A stretch of 64,000 bases of DNA from Clostridiales bacterium (GCA_918292005.1 CAKJZJ010000009.1:1-64000), one strand, 5' to 3'. Numbered from the stretch's first letter, positions 25,128 through 33,395 are shown. Translations and numbers: made by a program. The notes: generated from the letters alone by a model not told the origin.

Positions 25128-26141
25128 GTTCAGTTTGTTTAATTGCGTTTTTATTAGATACTCGCTCCCATTCTGACTAAACACAATATCCACAAAGTCA
25201 CTCGCATCATATTTATAGAGAGCATTTTTCAAATCAAGTGTATTGTTTATCTTTTCTCCACCTAATTGTAAAATAATAGCACCACGACTCACTCCAAAAT
25301 CTCTCAAAGGACTATCCCCAGAGACGTCTATTACATAGAAACCAACTTTCTGTGAAGTGAGTCCCTGAAAATTAGCAATATCGGTATCACAACCATAAAG
25401 TCCCATGTACGGTCTGTCATAATCTGTAGACGAAATATAACTAGCGAGCAAGGAAGCAAAACTCCGTGTAGGTATAGCAAAACCAATACCTTCCCCACCA
25501 CTAATTTTCAATGTATTTATCCCCACAATCTCGCCACGAATATTGAGCAATGGTCCACCACTATTACCCGGATTAAGACTAGCATCGTGTTGAATAAGAT
25601 TCTGCATAAGACCTTCGCCATTATCTCCACCCACCTTGAGAGTACGATTAAGCGAACTAATAATGCCTTTGGTAAAAGTATGGGATAGAGTCAAGCTCAT
25701 CGGTGTCCCCACAGCCAAGACTTCTTGACCCAAAGATAATGCATCACTATCACCCAGCATAAGATATGGAATAGACCGATTCGAACGAATAATTGCCAGA
25801 TCGGAAATAGGATCATCATAGATTATTTTTGCACTAGCATTAGATTTATCAGACAAATACAAATCTATGGACTTACAGCCATGTATAACGTGAGAATTTG
25901 TCAATATATACCCATTTGATGACACACAAACCCCACTTCCCACACTGGTACCATTATTTGTAACACCACCAATCCCCACAATCGCAGGGGCAACAGAACT
26001 AGCCACATCGGTAAAATCCGAAGCGTCCGAAAAACTAATGGGTGCACACTCTATACTGCTGTATACCGAATTACTCCCACAGCCACAGCACACAGCGAAT
26101 ATTAACATCATACAAATACAAACAACCATTATTTTTTTCAT
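25116..26141 (-). CDS. HtrA/DegP-type serine protease with PDZ domain
   Basis: A 341-residue exported protease. It begins with a Cys-rich signal peptide (MKKIMVVCICMM); Cys21 in CCGCGS may be lipidated. The trypsin-like domain has the catalytic His in NSHVI, Asp in DLAII and Ser in NPGNSGGPLL. A PDZ domain covers about 245-335. HtrA proteases remove misfolded proteins outside the membrane. Its place after walJ matches htrC/yycK of B. subtilis. I start at ATG 26141: its ribosome site GGTAGG lies inside the stem of a terminator-like hairpin, so translation may depend on that structure. Confidence 0.92.
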   Translation of the reverse strand: MKKIMVVCICMMLIFAVCCGCGSNSVYSSIECAPISFSDASDFTDVASSVAPAIVGIGGVTNNGTSVGSGVCVSSNGYILTNSHVIHGCKSIDLYLSDKSNASAKIIYDDPISDLAIIRSNRSIPYLMLGDSDALSLGQEVLAVGTPMSLTLSHTFTKGIISSLNRTLKVGGDNGEGLMQNLIQHDASLNPGNSGGPLLNIRGEIVGINTLKISGGEGIGFAIPTRSFASLLASYISSTDYDRPYMGLYGCDTDIANFQGLTSQKVGFYVIDVSGDSPLRDFGVSRGAIILQLGGEKINNTLDLKNALYKYDASDFVDIVFSQNGSEYLIKTQLNKLNKDC

Positions 26142-26170
26142 AAAAAACACCTACCATTTTTGATAGTAGG
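26142..26170 (-). terminator. Terminator-like hairpin that also holds the htrA ribosome site
   Basis: On the minus strand CCTACTA pairs with TGGTAGG (one G-T pair) around a 7-nt loop. TGTTTTTT follows and leads straight into the htrA ATG. The 3' arm GGTAGG is also the only candidate ribosome site of htrA, 8 nt from its start. Confidence 0.6.
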
Positions 26171-26176
26171 CGATAA

Positions 26177-26959
26177 TCAATTCAATACAAATATTGGTCC
26201 AACACCATGTGGTTTTGCAATATCTATCTTTATATGTACACCCGGCTCGATACCATTAGCATGCAAGTAATTGTATATGGTATTGTAGCACACATCTGGA
26301 GTATTGTTTTCTTCACTCAAATGTGCTAGCAGTACCTGCTTTACTCTATGTTGTGCCAGGTTTAAAAGTACTTTTGCACAATTAATATTACTTAGGTGAC
26401 CTTTGTCTCCTAATATTCTTGCCTTTAGTACTGGTGGATATCTACCAGATATGACCATTTGCTCATCATGATTGGCTTCAATTATTACCAACCTACTATT
26501 CCATAGTCTCATAACTATATCATTAGTAGTATACCCCAAATCAGTCACAATACTTATTTTATTTTTTTCTATAAAAATATTGAATCCAACACAAAAGACA
26601 TCATGACTAACCCTGAATGGATCAACCATGTATGGTCCAACCATGAATGGAGCATCGCCAAATCTAATAATTTTGGATGGTAGTACACCAGTTTTGTTTA
26701 CCACACCATCAACAGCATTTGAGTGACAGTAGATAGGTGTAGAGTATTTATTCACTAGAGACTTAAGTCCTTTGGTATGATCGCTATGTTCGTGAGAAAC
26801 AATAACCCCGGCAATATTGCAAGGATCTAATCCCAATCTATAAAATTTTTCTTCAAGCTCTTTGAGAGTAATACCCATATCTACCACAAGTATAGATGTA
26901 TCGGTATATAGGATATTGCAATTCCCTTTTGAAGAACTTGCTAGTGAACATACTCTCAT
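26177..26959 (-). CDS. walJ: MBL-fold metallohydrolase WalJ (YycJ)
   Basis: A 260-residue metallo-beta-lactamase-fold protein. It opens with VCSLASSSKGNC, typical of YycJ, and has the metal motif SHEHSDH (about 54-60), VSHDVFCVGF, the Asp of VTDLGY, EANHDEQM and a late LAHLSEENN. WalJ is encoded with the WalRK cell-wall system in many Firmicutes and is linked to DNA replication/cell-wall coordination; the substrate is unsettled. WalRK themselves are not upstream here: the next gene is a DJ-1 family member. Confidence 0.92.
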   Translation of the reverse strand: MRVCSLASSSKGNCNILYTDTSILVVDMGITLKELEEKFYRLGLDPCNIAGVIVSHEHSDHTKGLKSLVNKYSTPIYCHSNAVDGVVNKTGVLPSKIIRFGDAPFMVGPYMVDPFRVSHDVFCVGFNIFIEKNKISIVTDLGYTTNDIVMRLWNSRLVIIEANHDEQMVISGRYPPVLKARILGDKGHLSNINCAKVLLNLAQHRVKQVLLAHLSEENNTPDVCYNTIYNYLHANGIEPGVHIKIDIAKPHGVGPIFVLN

Positions 26960-26962
26960 AAA

Positions 26963-27511
26963 TTATTTCCCCAATAAATCTAAAGCAATTCTATTAGAAT
27001 CTTCTCCTAAATATTTAGCAATCTCTAAAGCAAACTCCATAGCTGTAGCAGGACTCTGAGAAGTAATAATATTACCATCTACCACTACTGGAGAGTCTAT
27101 GTATTCGGCACCATCTAACATAGCAATCAATTGTTCAGCAGGATAACATGTAACACGCTTACCAGTCAAGATACCTACTTTGGATATAACCATAGCAGGA
27201 CTAGCACAGATACCTGCCACCAATTTTTCATTCACATAATAATCTTTTATGAGTCTCATTACATCATTGGTCTGGGATAATTCTCTAGCATTTTCCATAC
27301 CACCAGCAAAGACTATACCATCATAATCTTTAGCAGTGTAATAATTAAAAATATCATCAGCAGTTATAGTAACACCCCTAGCACCTGTAACTTGCAAATC
27401 ATTGATACCCAATACATCTACACCAATGGTAGCACGACGCAAAACATCAACTATTGTAATAGCCTCTATCTCTTCAAAACCATCAGTGATAATCAAAGCA
27501 ACTTTTTTCAT
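26963..27511 (-). CDS. DJ-1/PfpI (YajL-like) family protein
   Basis: A 182-residue flavodoxin-like protein of the DJ-1 superfamily. It has VALIITDGFEEIEA at the start (conserved acidic E in the active site), FAGGMENARELS, and the nucleophilic Cys in VAGICASPAMV (about residue 104). Proposed roles are deglycation or thiol-based stress defence; the activity is debated. It ends 3 bp before walJ and has a GGGG ribosome site, so it probably heads the walJ-htrA transcript. Confidence 0.92.
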   Translation of the reverse strand: MKKVALIITDGFEEIEAITIVDVLRRATIGVDVLGINDLQVTGARGVTITADDIFNYYTAKDYDGIVFAGGMENARELSQTNDVMRLIKDYYVNEKLVAGICASPAMVISKVGILTGKRVTCYPAEQLIAMLDGAEYIDSPVVVDGNIITSQSPATAMEFALEIAKYLGEDSNRIALDLLGK

Positions 27512-27576
27512 AAAACCCCACTTTTTGTCAATTATTCATATATTAATGTCATCAATCACAATATTAAAGTCAAAAT

Positions 27577-28302
27577 CTACCTATTGTACAACAGGCGAGC
27601 CCTGGTTATAATTGCATCACCATTACGTACAACGAATTGGATTTCGCCATCCAAAATACTATAGCCAATGTCTAAATGGTCGCCCACCCGGGACTCATGA
27701 ATATAGTGAATCTCACAGTCGTAAATATGAATACTTTTTATAAAATCTATAGGTAAAACATTGAGCATAATCTTCACATATTCAACATTATTTGTGTGAC
27801 CGAAAAAGTCAATATTGGAATACTCTACTTCCACAATTTTATGATTATTTGCATCATCAAAATTTAATCTATTTAATTCCACATCATTAATTGCAGACGG
27901 TATAATATCTTTTGGAAATAGTGTGGTATTAACCATTCTTAGTCTTCTAGTTTCACTATCCATAGGACATAATTCCTGCCTACCACAAGCACAAATATTG
28001 CCATCTTTATCGAGTATATTACAATCACACTCTATTCGTGCAACTGACTTTTTGCTAATAGTAGACTCTACCACAATATCATCCAACCAATCAATACTTT
28101 TCTGTATTTTAAACCTAGTCTTGGTGGTTACAAAAAAGCATTGTGCAAGTGGTATCATGGTAAGCCCATCACAACCAAGAACCTTGAAATATTCACAGAA
28201 ATTATCTTGATTGACACCAAGCACCTGCACCATACCCATTTGCGCCCTGTGGTCTATCTGTGTTGACGATACCCTATATTCCCTTATAAATTTATTATCC
28301 AT
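27577..28302 (-). CDS. Acyl-ACP thioesterase (FatA/FatB type)
   Basis: A 241-residue double hot-dog protein that releases fatty acids from acyl carrier protein. The N-terminal half has the family pattern SSTQIDHRAQMGMVQVLG. The second half has YSNIDFFGHTNNVEYVKIML, matching the catalytic Asp-x-x-x-His-x-Asn-Asn block of plant and bacterial FatA. Length is typical for bacterial members. It has its own promoter at 28323-28350 and diverges from the membrane protein at 28472. Confidence 0.92.
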   Translation of the reverse strand: MDNKFIREYRVSSTQIDHRAQMGMVQVLGVNQDNFCEYFKVLGCDGLTMIPLAQCFFVTTKTRFKIQKSIDWLDDIVVESTISKKSVARIECDCNILDKDGNICACGRQELCPMDSETRRLRMVNTTLFPKDIIPSAINDVELNRLNFDDANNHKIVEVEYSNIDFFGHTNNVEYVKIMLNVLPIDFIKSIHIYDCEIHYIHESRVGDHLDIGYSILDGEIQFVVRNGDAIITRARLLYNR

Positions 28303-28322
28303 ACATATTCCTTTACCATACT

Positions 28323-28350
28323 ATTCTAACACATTTCGCCGATTTGTAAA
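28323..28350 (-). promoter_or_regulatory. Promoter of acyl-ACP thioesterase
   Basis: On the minus strand TTTACA (28350-28345) and TAGAAT (28328-28323) are 16 bp apart, about 20 nt upstream of the start codon. Confidence 0.55.
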
Positions 28351-28411
28351 AGTTATTATGTAACATTCCATAAATCAGTTTTTATAGAGAACAATACGCA
28401 TAAACATATAA

Positions 28412-28440
28412 TTGACATTTTACCATACTAATAGTAACCT
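28412..28440 (+). promoter_or_regulatory. Possible promoter for 28472 gene
   Basis: A perfect -35 TTGACA (28412-28417) is followed after 17 bp by a weak -10, TAACCT (28435-28440). Confidence 0.35.
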
Positions 28441-28471
28441 ATAGATGTATAACATCAATCATTAGGTATAT

Positions 28472-29200
28472 ATGTCAAATAAAAATAGAAGTATAGCACC
28501 AATATTTTATATATGTAAGTTGGTTTTTCGCACAACTCTATTTTTTGTTGCATGTGTACTCTATGGTATAAATGCACATTATGGTAGTGCTGGATTTTAC
28601 GGACTAGAAAACAAAATGTGGATATACACTATCATTACCATTCTATTTGCCATAGGAATAATATTACGATTCATCCCTAATAGGCTAGAGAGTATTGGCT
28701 GTCAGAGGCAATTTGCACAGAATTACCAACCCACTAGCGAAAAACAGCCACACACACAATCAATTAAAAAAACAGTATATGTAGCAATATTTTGGCTGAT
28801 TGTAGATACAATAATCGCAACACTATATTTCACTCACATAATAGACCAATATATCGTACTAATACTCATACTCCTAGCAGCCGTGTGCGACAATATTAGC
28901 ACACTACTATTCTGTCCATTTCAATGTATTATGGGCAATAAATGTTGCCATACATGTAGAATATATAATTGGGACTATGCGATGGTTTTTGCCACAGGAA
29001 TACTGATTATCCACCCACTCACTATCATATTATTTGTATTATCTTTTGCACTACTAATATACTGGGAAATCATATACCATAGACACACCGAGAGATTCAC
29101 AGAAAATACCAATAGCGCACTCACTTGTGAGAAGTGTACAGAACATCTATGTAAGTACAAAAACAAGCTAAAAAACATTTTAACAAAAACAAAAAAATAG
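28472..29200 (+). CDS. Four-helix membrane protein with Cys-rich loop
   Basis: A 242-residue protein with hydrophobic helices at about 9-30, 44-66, 105-145 and 170-198. Between the third and fourth lies LFCPFQCIMGNKCCHTCRIY, with five cysteines in 20 residues, plus CEKC and HLCKYK in the tail. The Cys pattern suggests metal or Fe-S binding near the membrane. I recall a similar motif in uncharacterised clostridial membrane proteins, but no function. The ribosome site is weak (AGG). It is the last host gene before the split tRNA-Thr. Confidence 0.7.
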   Translation: MSNKNRSIAPIFYICKLVFRTTLFFVACVLYGINAHYGSAGFYGLENKMWIYTIITILFAIGIILRFIPNRLESIGCQRQFAQNYQPTSEKQPHTQSIKKTVYVAIFWLIVDTIIATLYFTHIIDQYIVLILILLAAVCDNISTLLFCPFQCIMGNKCCHTCRIYNWDYAMVFATGILIIHPLTIILFVLSFALLIYWEIIYHRHTERFTENTNSALTCEKCTEHLCKYKNKLKNILTKTKK

Positions 29201-29292
29201 TTAGATAAGATTGTCGTAGACCATTACAAATATTTATTATTATATGTGGGAGATACATTCGCAGTACAACGAAGAATATAGCGTACAAAGGC

Positions 29293-29316
29293 GAGAGCAT
29301 GGCTCTCACTTTTATT
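29293..29316 (+). terminator. Terminator after the 28472 gene
   Basis: GAGAGC (29293-29298) pairs with GCTCTC (29302-29307) around a 3-nt loop, followed by ACTTTTATTT on the plus strand. Confidence 0.5.
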
Positions 29317-29330
29317 TCTTACAGAGAAAT

Positions 29331-29354
29331 AAAAAAGATGGTCATAGACCATCT
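29331..29354 (-). terminator. Terminator of the split tRNA-Thr
   Basis: AGATGGTC pairs with GACCATCT around ATA. On the minus strand a run of six T follows. It lies just after the CCA end of the stranded tRNA 3' half, where the original tRNA transcript would have ended. Confidence 0.7.
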
Positions 29355-29358
29355 GCAC

Positions 29359-29403
29359 TGGAGCTAATACCGGGATTCGGACCCGGGACCTCGTCATTAC
29401 CAA
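29359..29403 (-). pseudogene. 3' half of a split tRNA-Thr(GGT)
   Basis: The minus strand reads from the anticodon loop TTGGTAA through the 3' anticodon strand TGACG, variable loop AGGTC, T arm, acceptor strand TATTAGC and TCCA. The T loop is TCCGAAT, with C where U55 is normally found, a first sign of decay. The missing 5' half lies 7.5 kb away at 36908-36945. TATTAGC pairs perfectly with GCTAATA there, and TGACG with CGTCA. This half is now cut off from its promoter. Confidence 0.93.
29397..29403. other. attL core (TTACCAA)
   Basis: Left copy of the 7-bp crossover core, within the anticodon loop of the tRNA 3' half. Seven base pairs is the usual overlap length for tyrosine integrases. Confidence 0.8.
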
Positions 29404-29509
29404 AACAATTCCCTATCTTGATAAGTTGTGTGCTCTATATCTCTATAATACATTATTTTTCAATAAATTCCAATCATTTGAAAAACATTTAGTGTAAAAG
29501 CAAATGAAA

Positions 29510-29539
29510 TTTTGACACCTTTTGACACCAAATACACCA
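29510..29539 (+). repeat. Left arm-type sites, three 10-bp units
   Basis: TTTTGACACC (29510-29519), TTTTGACACC (29520-29529) and a weaker third unit ending TACACCA (to 29539) lie head to tail. A 30-bp block at 36551-36580 has the same phase and orientation and matches at about 26 of 30 positions. Such paired direct repeats flanking the core are typical binding sites for the N-terminal domain of tyrosine integrases. Confidence 0.65.
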
Positions 29540-29632
29540 AAGTTGAGTTCATTTATACTTTTTTAAACTGCCTAAAACTTAATAAAATTTTTTAGAAATA
29601 TCTGAAAAAACACAACAAAATTAAAAGTTTTA

Positions 29633-29641
29633 TGATATAAT
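29633..29641 (+). promoter_or_regulatory. Extended -10 promoter of the R-M operon
   Basis: TGATATAAT is an extended -10 element 22 bp before the methylase ATG. No clear -35 is seen. Confidence 0.45.
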
Positions 29642-29663
29642 GTGTTTTAGAAGGAGTATAACA

Positions 29664-30575
29664 ATGTGCAAAGGAGTTGCTAAACCATTTTTGAAATGGG
29701 CTGGTGGTAAAGGACAACTGCTCAATAAGTTTGAAGAAATGTATCCACAAGAACTTGTAAATGGCCAAATTGACACTTACATAGAACCATTTGTTGGTGG
29801 TGGTGCAGTTCTGTTTGATGTTCTTCAAAAATACAAAGTTAAAAAAGCAGTTATTGTTGACTTAAATAAAGAACTCATAAACTGTTATCGTTGCATTAAA
29901 TCTGATGTTAACGAACTTATAAAACATCTTGAAAATTTACAAGATGAATTTTTGCCGTTGTTAGATATTGCAAGAAAAGAATACTTTTTAAAAGTTAGAA
30001 ATAGATATAATGAAATTCATCTTAATGGGAAATATGATTTTGAAAAAGCAGCAGATTTTATCTTTTTAAATAAAACTTGTTTTAATGGTTTATATAGAGT
30101 TAATAGCAAAGGTGAATTCAATGTGCCTTTTGGAAAATATAAAAATCCATTGATATGCGATAAAGAAAATTTGGTTTTAATCAGCAGACTCTTACAAAAT
30201 GTAGAGATTAGATTTGGTGATTATTCTGTTTGTGAAGAGTTTATAAGTAGTAAATCTTTTGTTTATTTTGACCCGCCATATCGCCCACTTATTGAAAATA
30301 CATCATTTGTAGGTTACGATAAATCTGGTTTTAATGATGACAACCAAAGGGAATTGGCAGAATTCGTAAAGAAACTTGATAAACAAAATTGTTTGGTAAT
30401 GCTTAGTAATTCAGATCCAAAAAATACTAATCCTGATGACAATTTCTTTGATGAACTTTACAAAGGATTTGAAATTGATAGAATTTTTGCAAAAAGAATG
30501 ATAAATTGCCAAGCAGATAAACGAGGAGATATAACCGAAATAGTTGTAAGGAACTACAAAAGGAGAAAATTTTAG
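29664..30575 (+). CDS. Dam-family DNA adenine methyltransferase
   Basis: A 303-residue class alpha N6-adenine DNA methyltransferase (D12 family, like M.DpnIIA and Dam). The SAM motif is in FLKWAGGKGQLL (about residues 9-20) with EPFVGGGAVLFD, and the catalytic motif IV is DPPY in FVYFDPPYRP (about residue 200). Related enzymes often methylate GATC, but the site here is not proven. I start at ATG 29664 because AAGGAG lies 7 nt upstream. It is the first of four tightly packed plus-strand genes and should protect host DNA from one of the nucleases that follow. Confidence 0.92.
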   Translation: MCKGVAKPFLKWAGGKGQLLNKFEEMYPQELVNGQIDTYIEPFVGGGAVLFDVLQKYKVKKAVIVDLNKELINCYRCIKSDVNELIKHLENLQDEFLPLLDIARKEYFLKVRNRYNEIHLNGKYDFEKAADFIFLNKTCFNGLYRVNSKGEFNVPFGKYKNPLICDKENLVLISRLLQNVEIRFGDYSVCEEFISSKSFVYFDPPYRPLIENTSFVGYDKSGFNDDNQRELAEFVKKLDKQNCLVMLSNSDPKNTNPDDNFFDELYKGFEIDRIFAKRMINCQADKRGDITEIVVRNYKRRKF

Positions 30576-31454
30576 ATGAGGAGTAAAACAATCAATGTTT
30601 TCTTAATTGATGGAGACCCAACTTGTAAAATAAAATGCACTTTACAAAATTGGACAGGTATTGCTTATAAAATACCAAGGACGATGTTGGAAGATTGTAA
30701 AGAAGGCGAAAAAGATATTGTTAAACATTTAAAGCAAACAGGAATTTATTTTTTGTTGGGTGAAGATACAAATAGTGGAGATAAAGCAATTTATGTTGGA
30801 CAGGCAGTTTCAAGGAAAAATGGCGAAGGACTTCTATGTAGGCTGCTAGAACACAAACGTAATGTAAAAGAAAAATATTGGAATGATTGGAACGAAGTTA
30901 TTGTTTTTACAACTCAAAACGATTCGTTCGGGCCAACAGAAATTAGTTATCTTGAAAATAAGTTTACAAATCTAGCTAGAAATGCTGGAAGATACGATGT
31001 GAAAAATGGGAATGAACCTAATCCCGGAAATATTACAGAAGAAAAAGAAAGTGAACTTTTAGAATATGTAGATTATGCTCGTATTATTATTGGAATGCTC
31101 GGACATAAAGTTTTTGAACCATTGGTAAAATCAAATCCTATAACTAATAAAGTTGATAGTCCATTATTTTATTTTAAAGGGAAACTGAAAGCAACTGGTA
31201 TTTTTACAAATGAAGGTTTTGTTGTTTTGAAAGGTAGCTCTATAAGTCCTAAATTAAATCCAAGTGCACACAAGTTTACAATCAAAGCAAGAGATATAAA
31301 CAAAAATAAAATAGATGATAATTACAATTTATTGGAAGACATATTATTTACAAGTCCATCTGCCGCAGCTGGTTTTGTGGGTGGTTCAAGTTTAAGTGGT
31401 AATACAATGTGGATTACAAATGATGGTAAATCACCAAAAGATATAGAATTATAA
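30576..31454 (+). CDS. GIY-YIG nuclease with C-terminal DUF4357
   Basis: A 292-residue nuclease. The GIY-YIG core reads TGIYFLLGED...AIYVGQA (about 50-72), then the Arg of CRLLEHKR, catalytic Glu in EISYLENKF and Asn in NEPN, so all key residues are present. The C-terminus SPSAAAGFVGGSSLSGNTMW is the DUF4357 signature. This architecture is widespread and often next to DNA methylases; whether it is the restriction enzyme or a repair-type nuclease is not known. It directly abuts the methylase stop codon and has an AGGAG site. Confidence 0.88.
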   Translation: MRSKTINVFLIDGDPTCKIKCTLQNWTGIAYKIPRTMLEDCKEGEKDIVKHLKQTGIYFLLGEDTNSGDKAIYVGQAVSRKNGEGLLCRLLEHKRNVKEKYWNDWNEVIVFTTQNDSFGPTEISYLENKFTNLARNAGRYDVKNGNEPNPGNITEEKESELLEYVDYARIIIGMLGHKVFEPLVKSNPITNKVDSPLFYFKGKLKATGIFTNEGFVVLKGSSISPKLNPSAHKFTIKARDINKNKIDDNYNLLEDILFTSPSAAAGFVGGSSLSGNTMWITNDGKSPKDIEL

Positions 31455-31471
31455 AACTAAGGAGAAGTTAT

Positions 31472-32011
31472 ATGATTAAGAATGGAAAAGGTGGTGGAAA
31501 CACTAGAACAGGTTTGGTATTTGAAGGAAAAGTTGATTTGGCAACCTTTTTAAGAAGTCAACCCCACTATTCAATGAAAGGACACGAGGTTTATTTTGAC
31601 AACGAATTAGTTGCCAAAATTTTTAAGAAAAATGATTTTTATGGTATTTTTCTTAAAGAACTAAACATTGATTGGAAAAAGTATATTTCAAAGAGATTAT
31701 TGCCTGACGATAGTATTTTTGTTTTGTTAAATAATACATTATTTATAATTGAGTGCAAACACCAACAAGTTGCAGGGTCAGTTGATGAAAAATTACAAAC
31801 TTGTGATTTTAAGAAGAAACAATATAAAAAACTAATGGCACCAGCAAATATTGATGTAGAATATATTTATTTGCTTGATGATTGGTTTAGAGACCCAAGA
31901 TATAAAGATGTTCTTGACTATATTATTTCAGTTGGTTGCAGTTATTATTTTGAATATATACCATTGAAAAAATTGGGATTACCTGTTCCACCAGAATTGG
32001 TTGAGGACTAA
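31472..32011 (+). CDS. PD-(D/E)XK restriction endonuclease-like protein
   Basis: A 179-residue protein. It opens GKGGGNTRTGLVFEGKVDLA, a pattern seen in type II restriction enzymes. The nuclease core DDSIFVLLNNTLFIIECKHQ supplies Asp and the E-C-K triad of PD-(D/E)XK, with an acidic residue (E18 in VFEGK) upstream. No specificity can be read. The ribosome site AAGGAG is good, 17 bp after the GIY-YIG gene. Flanked by two methylases, it is the best candidate for the restriction subunit. Confidence 0.75.
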   Translation: MIKNGKGGGNTRTGLVFEGKVDLATFLRSQPHYSMKGHEVYFDNELVAKIFKKNDFYGIFLKELNIDWKKYISKRLLPDDSIFVLLNNTLFIIECKHQQVAGSVDEKLQTCDFKKKQYKKLMAPANIDVEYIYLLDDWFRDPRYKDVLDYIISVGCSYYFEYIPLKKLGLPVPPELVED

Positions 32012-32012
32012 T

Positions 32013-32750
32013 ATGCCAAAGAATAACAACAAAAAAGAAGTTTTTGAACTTGAAACTAACACGGTTTGGAGTTTCCCTAATCGTGGCAAATGGGCAACAC
32101 ACGATGCTAAGTATCGTGGAAATTTCTCGCCTTATGTGGCAAAGAATATTATTTTAAGATATTCTAAACCTAATGATTTAGTTTTAGACCAATTTGTTGG
32201 TGGTGGGACAACACTTGTAGAATGTAAATTGAATGGCAGAAATGCAATTGGTATAGATATAAATCCAAAAGCAGTTGAAAGAACAATTGAAAAACTAAAT
32301 TTTGATTGCAACTCTACAAATGAAATAAGAGTTCAGCTTGGCAATGCTTGTGATCTTACAACTATTACAGATAACAGTATAGATCTAATTTGCACACACC
32401 CACCCTATGCGGATATTATAAGATATAGTGAGGATATTGATGGAGACTTATCTCACTTAAAATATAAAGATTTTTTAGTCGCTATTGAAAAAGTTGTAAG
32501 TGAATGTTATAGGGTTCTTAAAAAAGACAAGTTTTGTGCAATTGTTATGGGTGATACTCGTAAGAATGGCATGGTGCAACCGCTTGGATTTGAAGTTATG
32601 CAAAGATTTATAAATTCTGGTTTTAAACAAAAAGAAATAATTATTAAAGAACAACATAATTGCAAAGCGACAGGATTTTGGAAAACTAATAGTGAGAAAT
32701 ACAATTTTTTATTATTGGCACACGAATATATATTTATTTTTAAAAAGTAA
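32013..32750 (+). CDS. DNA (N4-cytosine or N6-adenine) methyltransferase
   Basis: A 245-residue Class I DNA methylase. The N-terminus has WSFPNRGKWATHDAKYRGNF; motif I is LDQFVGGGTTLVE (about 62-74), GIDINPKA follows, and motif IV is THPPYADI (about 131-138). The motif order I then IV differs from the Dam-like partner, so the two probably modify different strands or sites. I start at ATG 32013 with GAGG 6 nt upstream; the TTG at 32001 overlaps the preceding gene. It is the last gene of the operon, followed by a terminator. Confidence 0.85.
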   Translation: MPKNNNKKEVFELETNTVWSFPNRGKWATHDAKYRGNFSPYVAKNIILRYSKPNDLVLDQFVGGGTTLVECKLNGRNAIGIDINPKAVERTIEKLNFDCNSTNEIRVQLGNACDLTTITDNSIDLICTHPPYADIIRYSEDIDGDLSHLKYKDFLVAIEKVVSECYRVLKKDKFCAIVMGDTRKNGMVQPLGFEVMQRFINSGFKQKEIIIKEQHNCKATGFWKTNSEKYNFLLLAHEYIFIFKK

Positions 32751-32777
32751 ACTCAACTTAATCGGTTGAGTTTTTTT
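32750..32777 (+). terminator. Terminator of the R-M operon
   Basis: ACTCAAC (32751-32757) pairs with GTTGAGT (32765-32771), followed by seven T. Confidence 0.85.
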
Positions 32778-32851
32778 ATTTTTAAAGGTAAAAAAGCAGA
32801 TTTCAACAAAGAAAAATAAAATTTTATAAAAAATTTTTTCAAAAAATGGCA

Positions 32852-33237
32852 AAAACACACGGACTTTTTTGACTATGATGTAGTTAACATTATAGAGGGA
32901 CAAAAAATTTTTAGGATTAACTTTATAAAATCTGCATTAAAACACACGGAACTTTTCAACATAGTGTCCTTAATTAGTAGGAGAGGTTATAAAAATTTTA
33001 AAGATATTTTGAAAAAATGTCTTAAAACACACGGACAAATCAAAAATGGTGTCCATATATTAGTAGAGGGACATAAAAAAATAAATTTTAGAAATTTTAA
33101 AAAAACGCGTAGAACTTTTTGAAAACGTGTCCTTAACATTATAGAGGGGTAAATAAAATTTTTAGAATTTTTTTTTTGAAAACAACGCAAAAAACACGAA
33201 CAAAATGAAGTGTCGTGTAGTTAACATTATGGAGGGG
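32852..33237 (+). repeat. Five-copy imperfect repeat array (78-89 bp period)
   Basis: Units begin at 32852, 32939, 33024, 33102 and 33191. Each starts with a form of AAAACACACGGA, has about 20 variable AT-rich bases, then a form of GTGTCCTTAACATTATAG ending in GAGGGG, and an AT-rich spacer. The tail TTAACATTAT is exact in units 1, 4 and 5 and changed in 2 and 3. In units 2-5 the flanks can pair as short hairpins (ACAC with GTGT; unit 5 ACACGA with TCGTGT). The G-rich tails look like ribosome sites, but no start codon follows. The function is unknown. Confidence 0.75.
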
Positions 33238-33395
33238 CTTTTTCTAACAAGGCAAAATTGAAAGGTATTATATTTATCTAACAAATAAAAAATTATGTGA
33301 TGTATATGCCGAGTGCGTTCCCTTATATATATTACATAAATATATTTATATTATTTTTTTCTTGTAAGATATTATATAATACTGGTTTTCTCGTA

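Noticed and set aside
29359..29403. A full tRNA at the left edge of the island
   Set aside because: Only the 3' half is present; the bases beyond the anticodon loop do not pair with it.
29244..29492. 82-codon frame on the plus strand
   Set aside because: It covers a terminator, the tRNA-Thr 3' half and the att core, all functional as RNA or DNA sites.
32852..33237. CRISPR array
   Set aside because: Repeats are long, unequal and imperfect, spacers are not unique sequences of constant size, and no cas genes are present.
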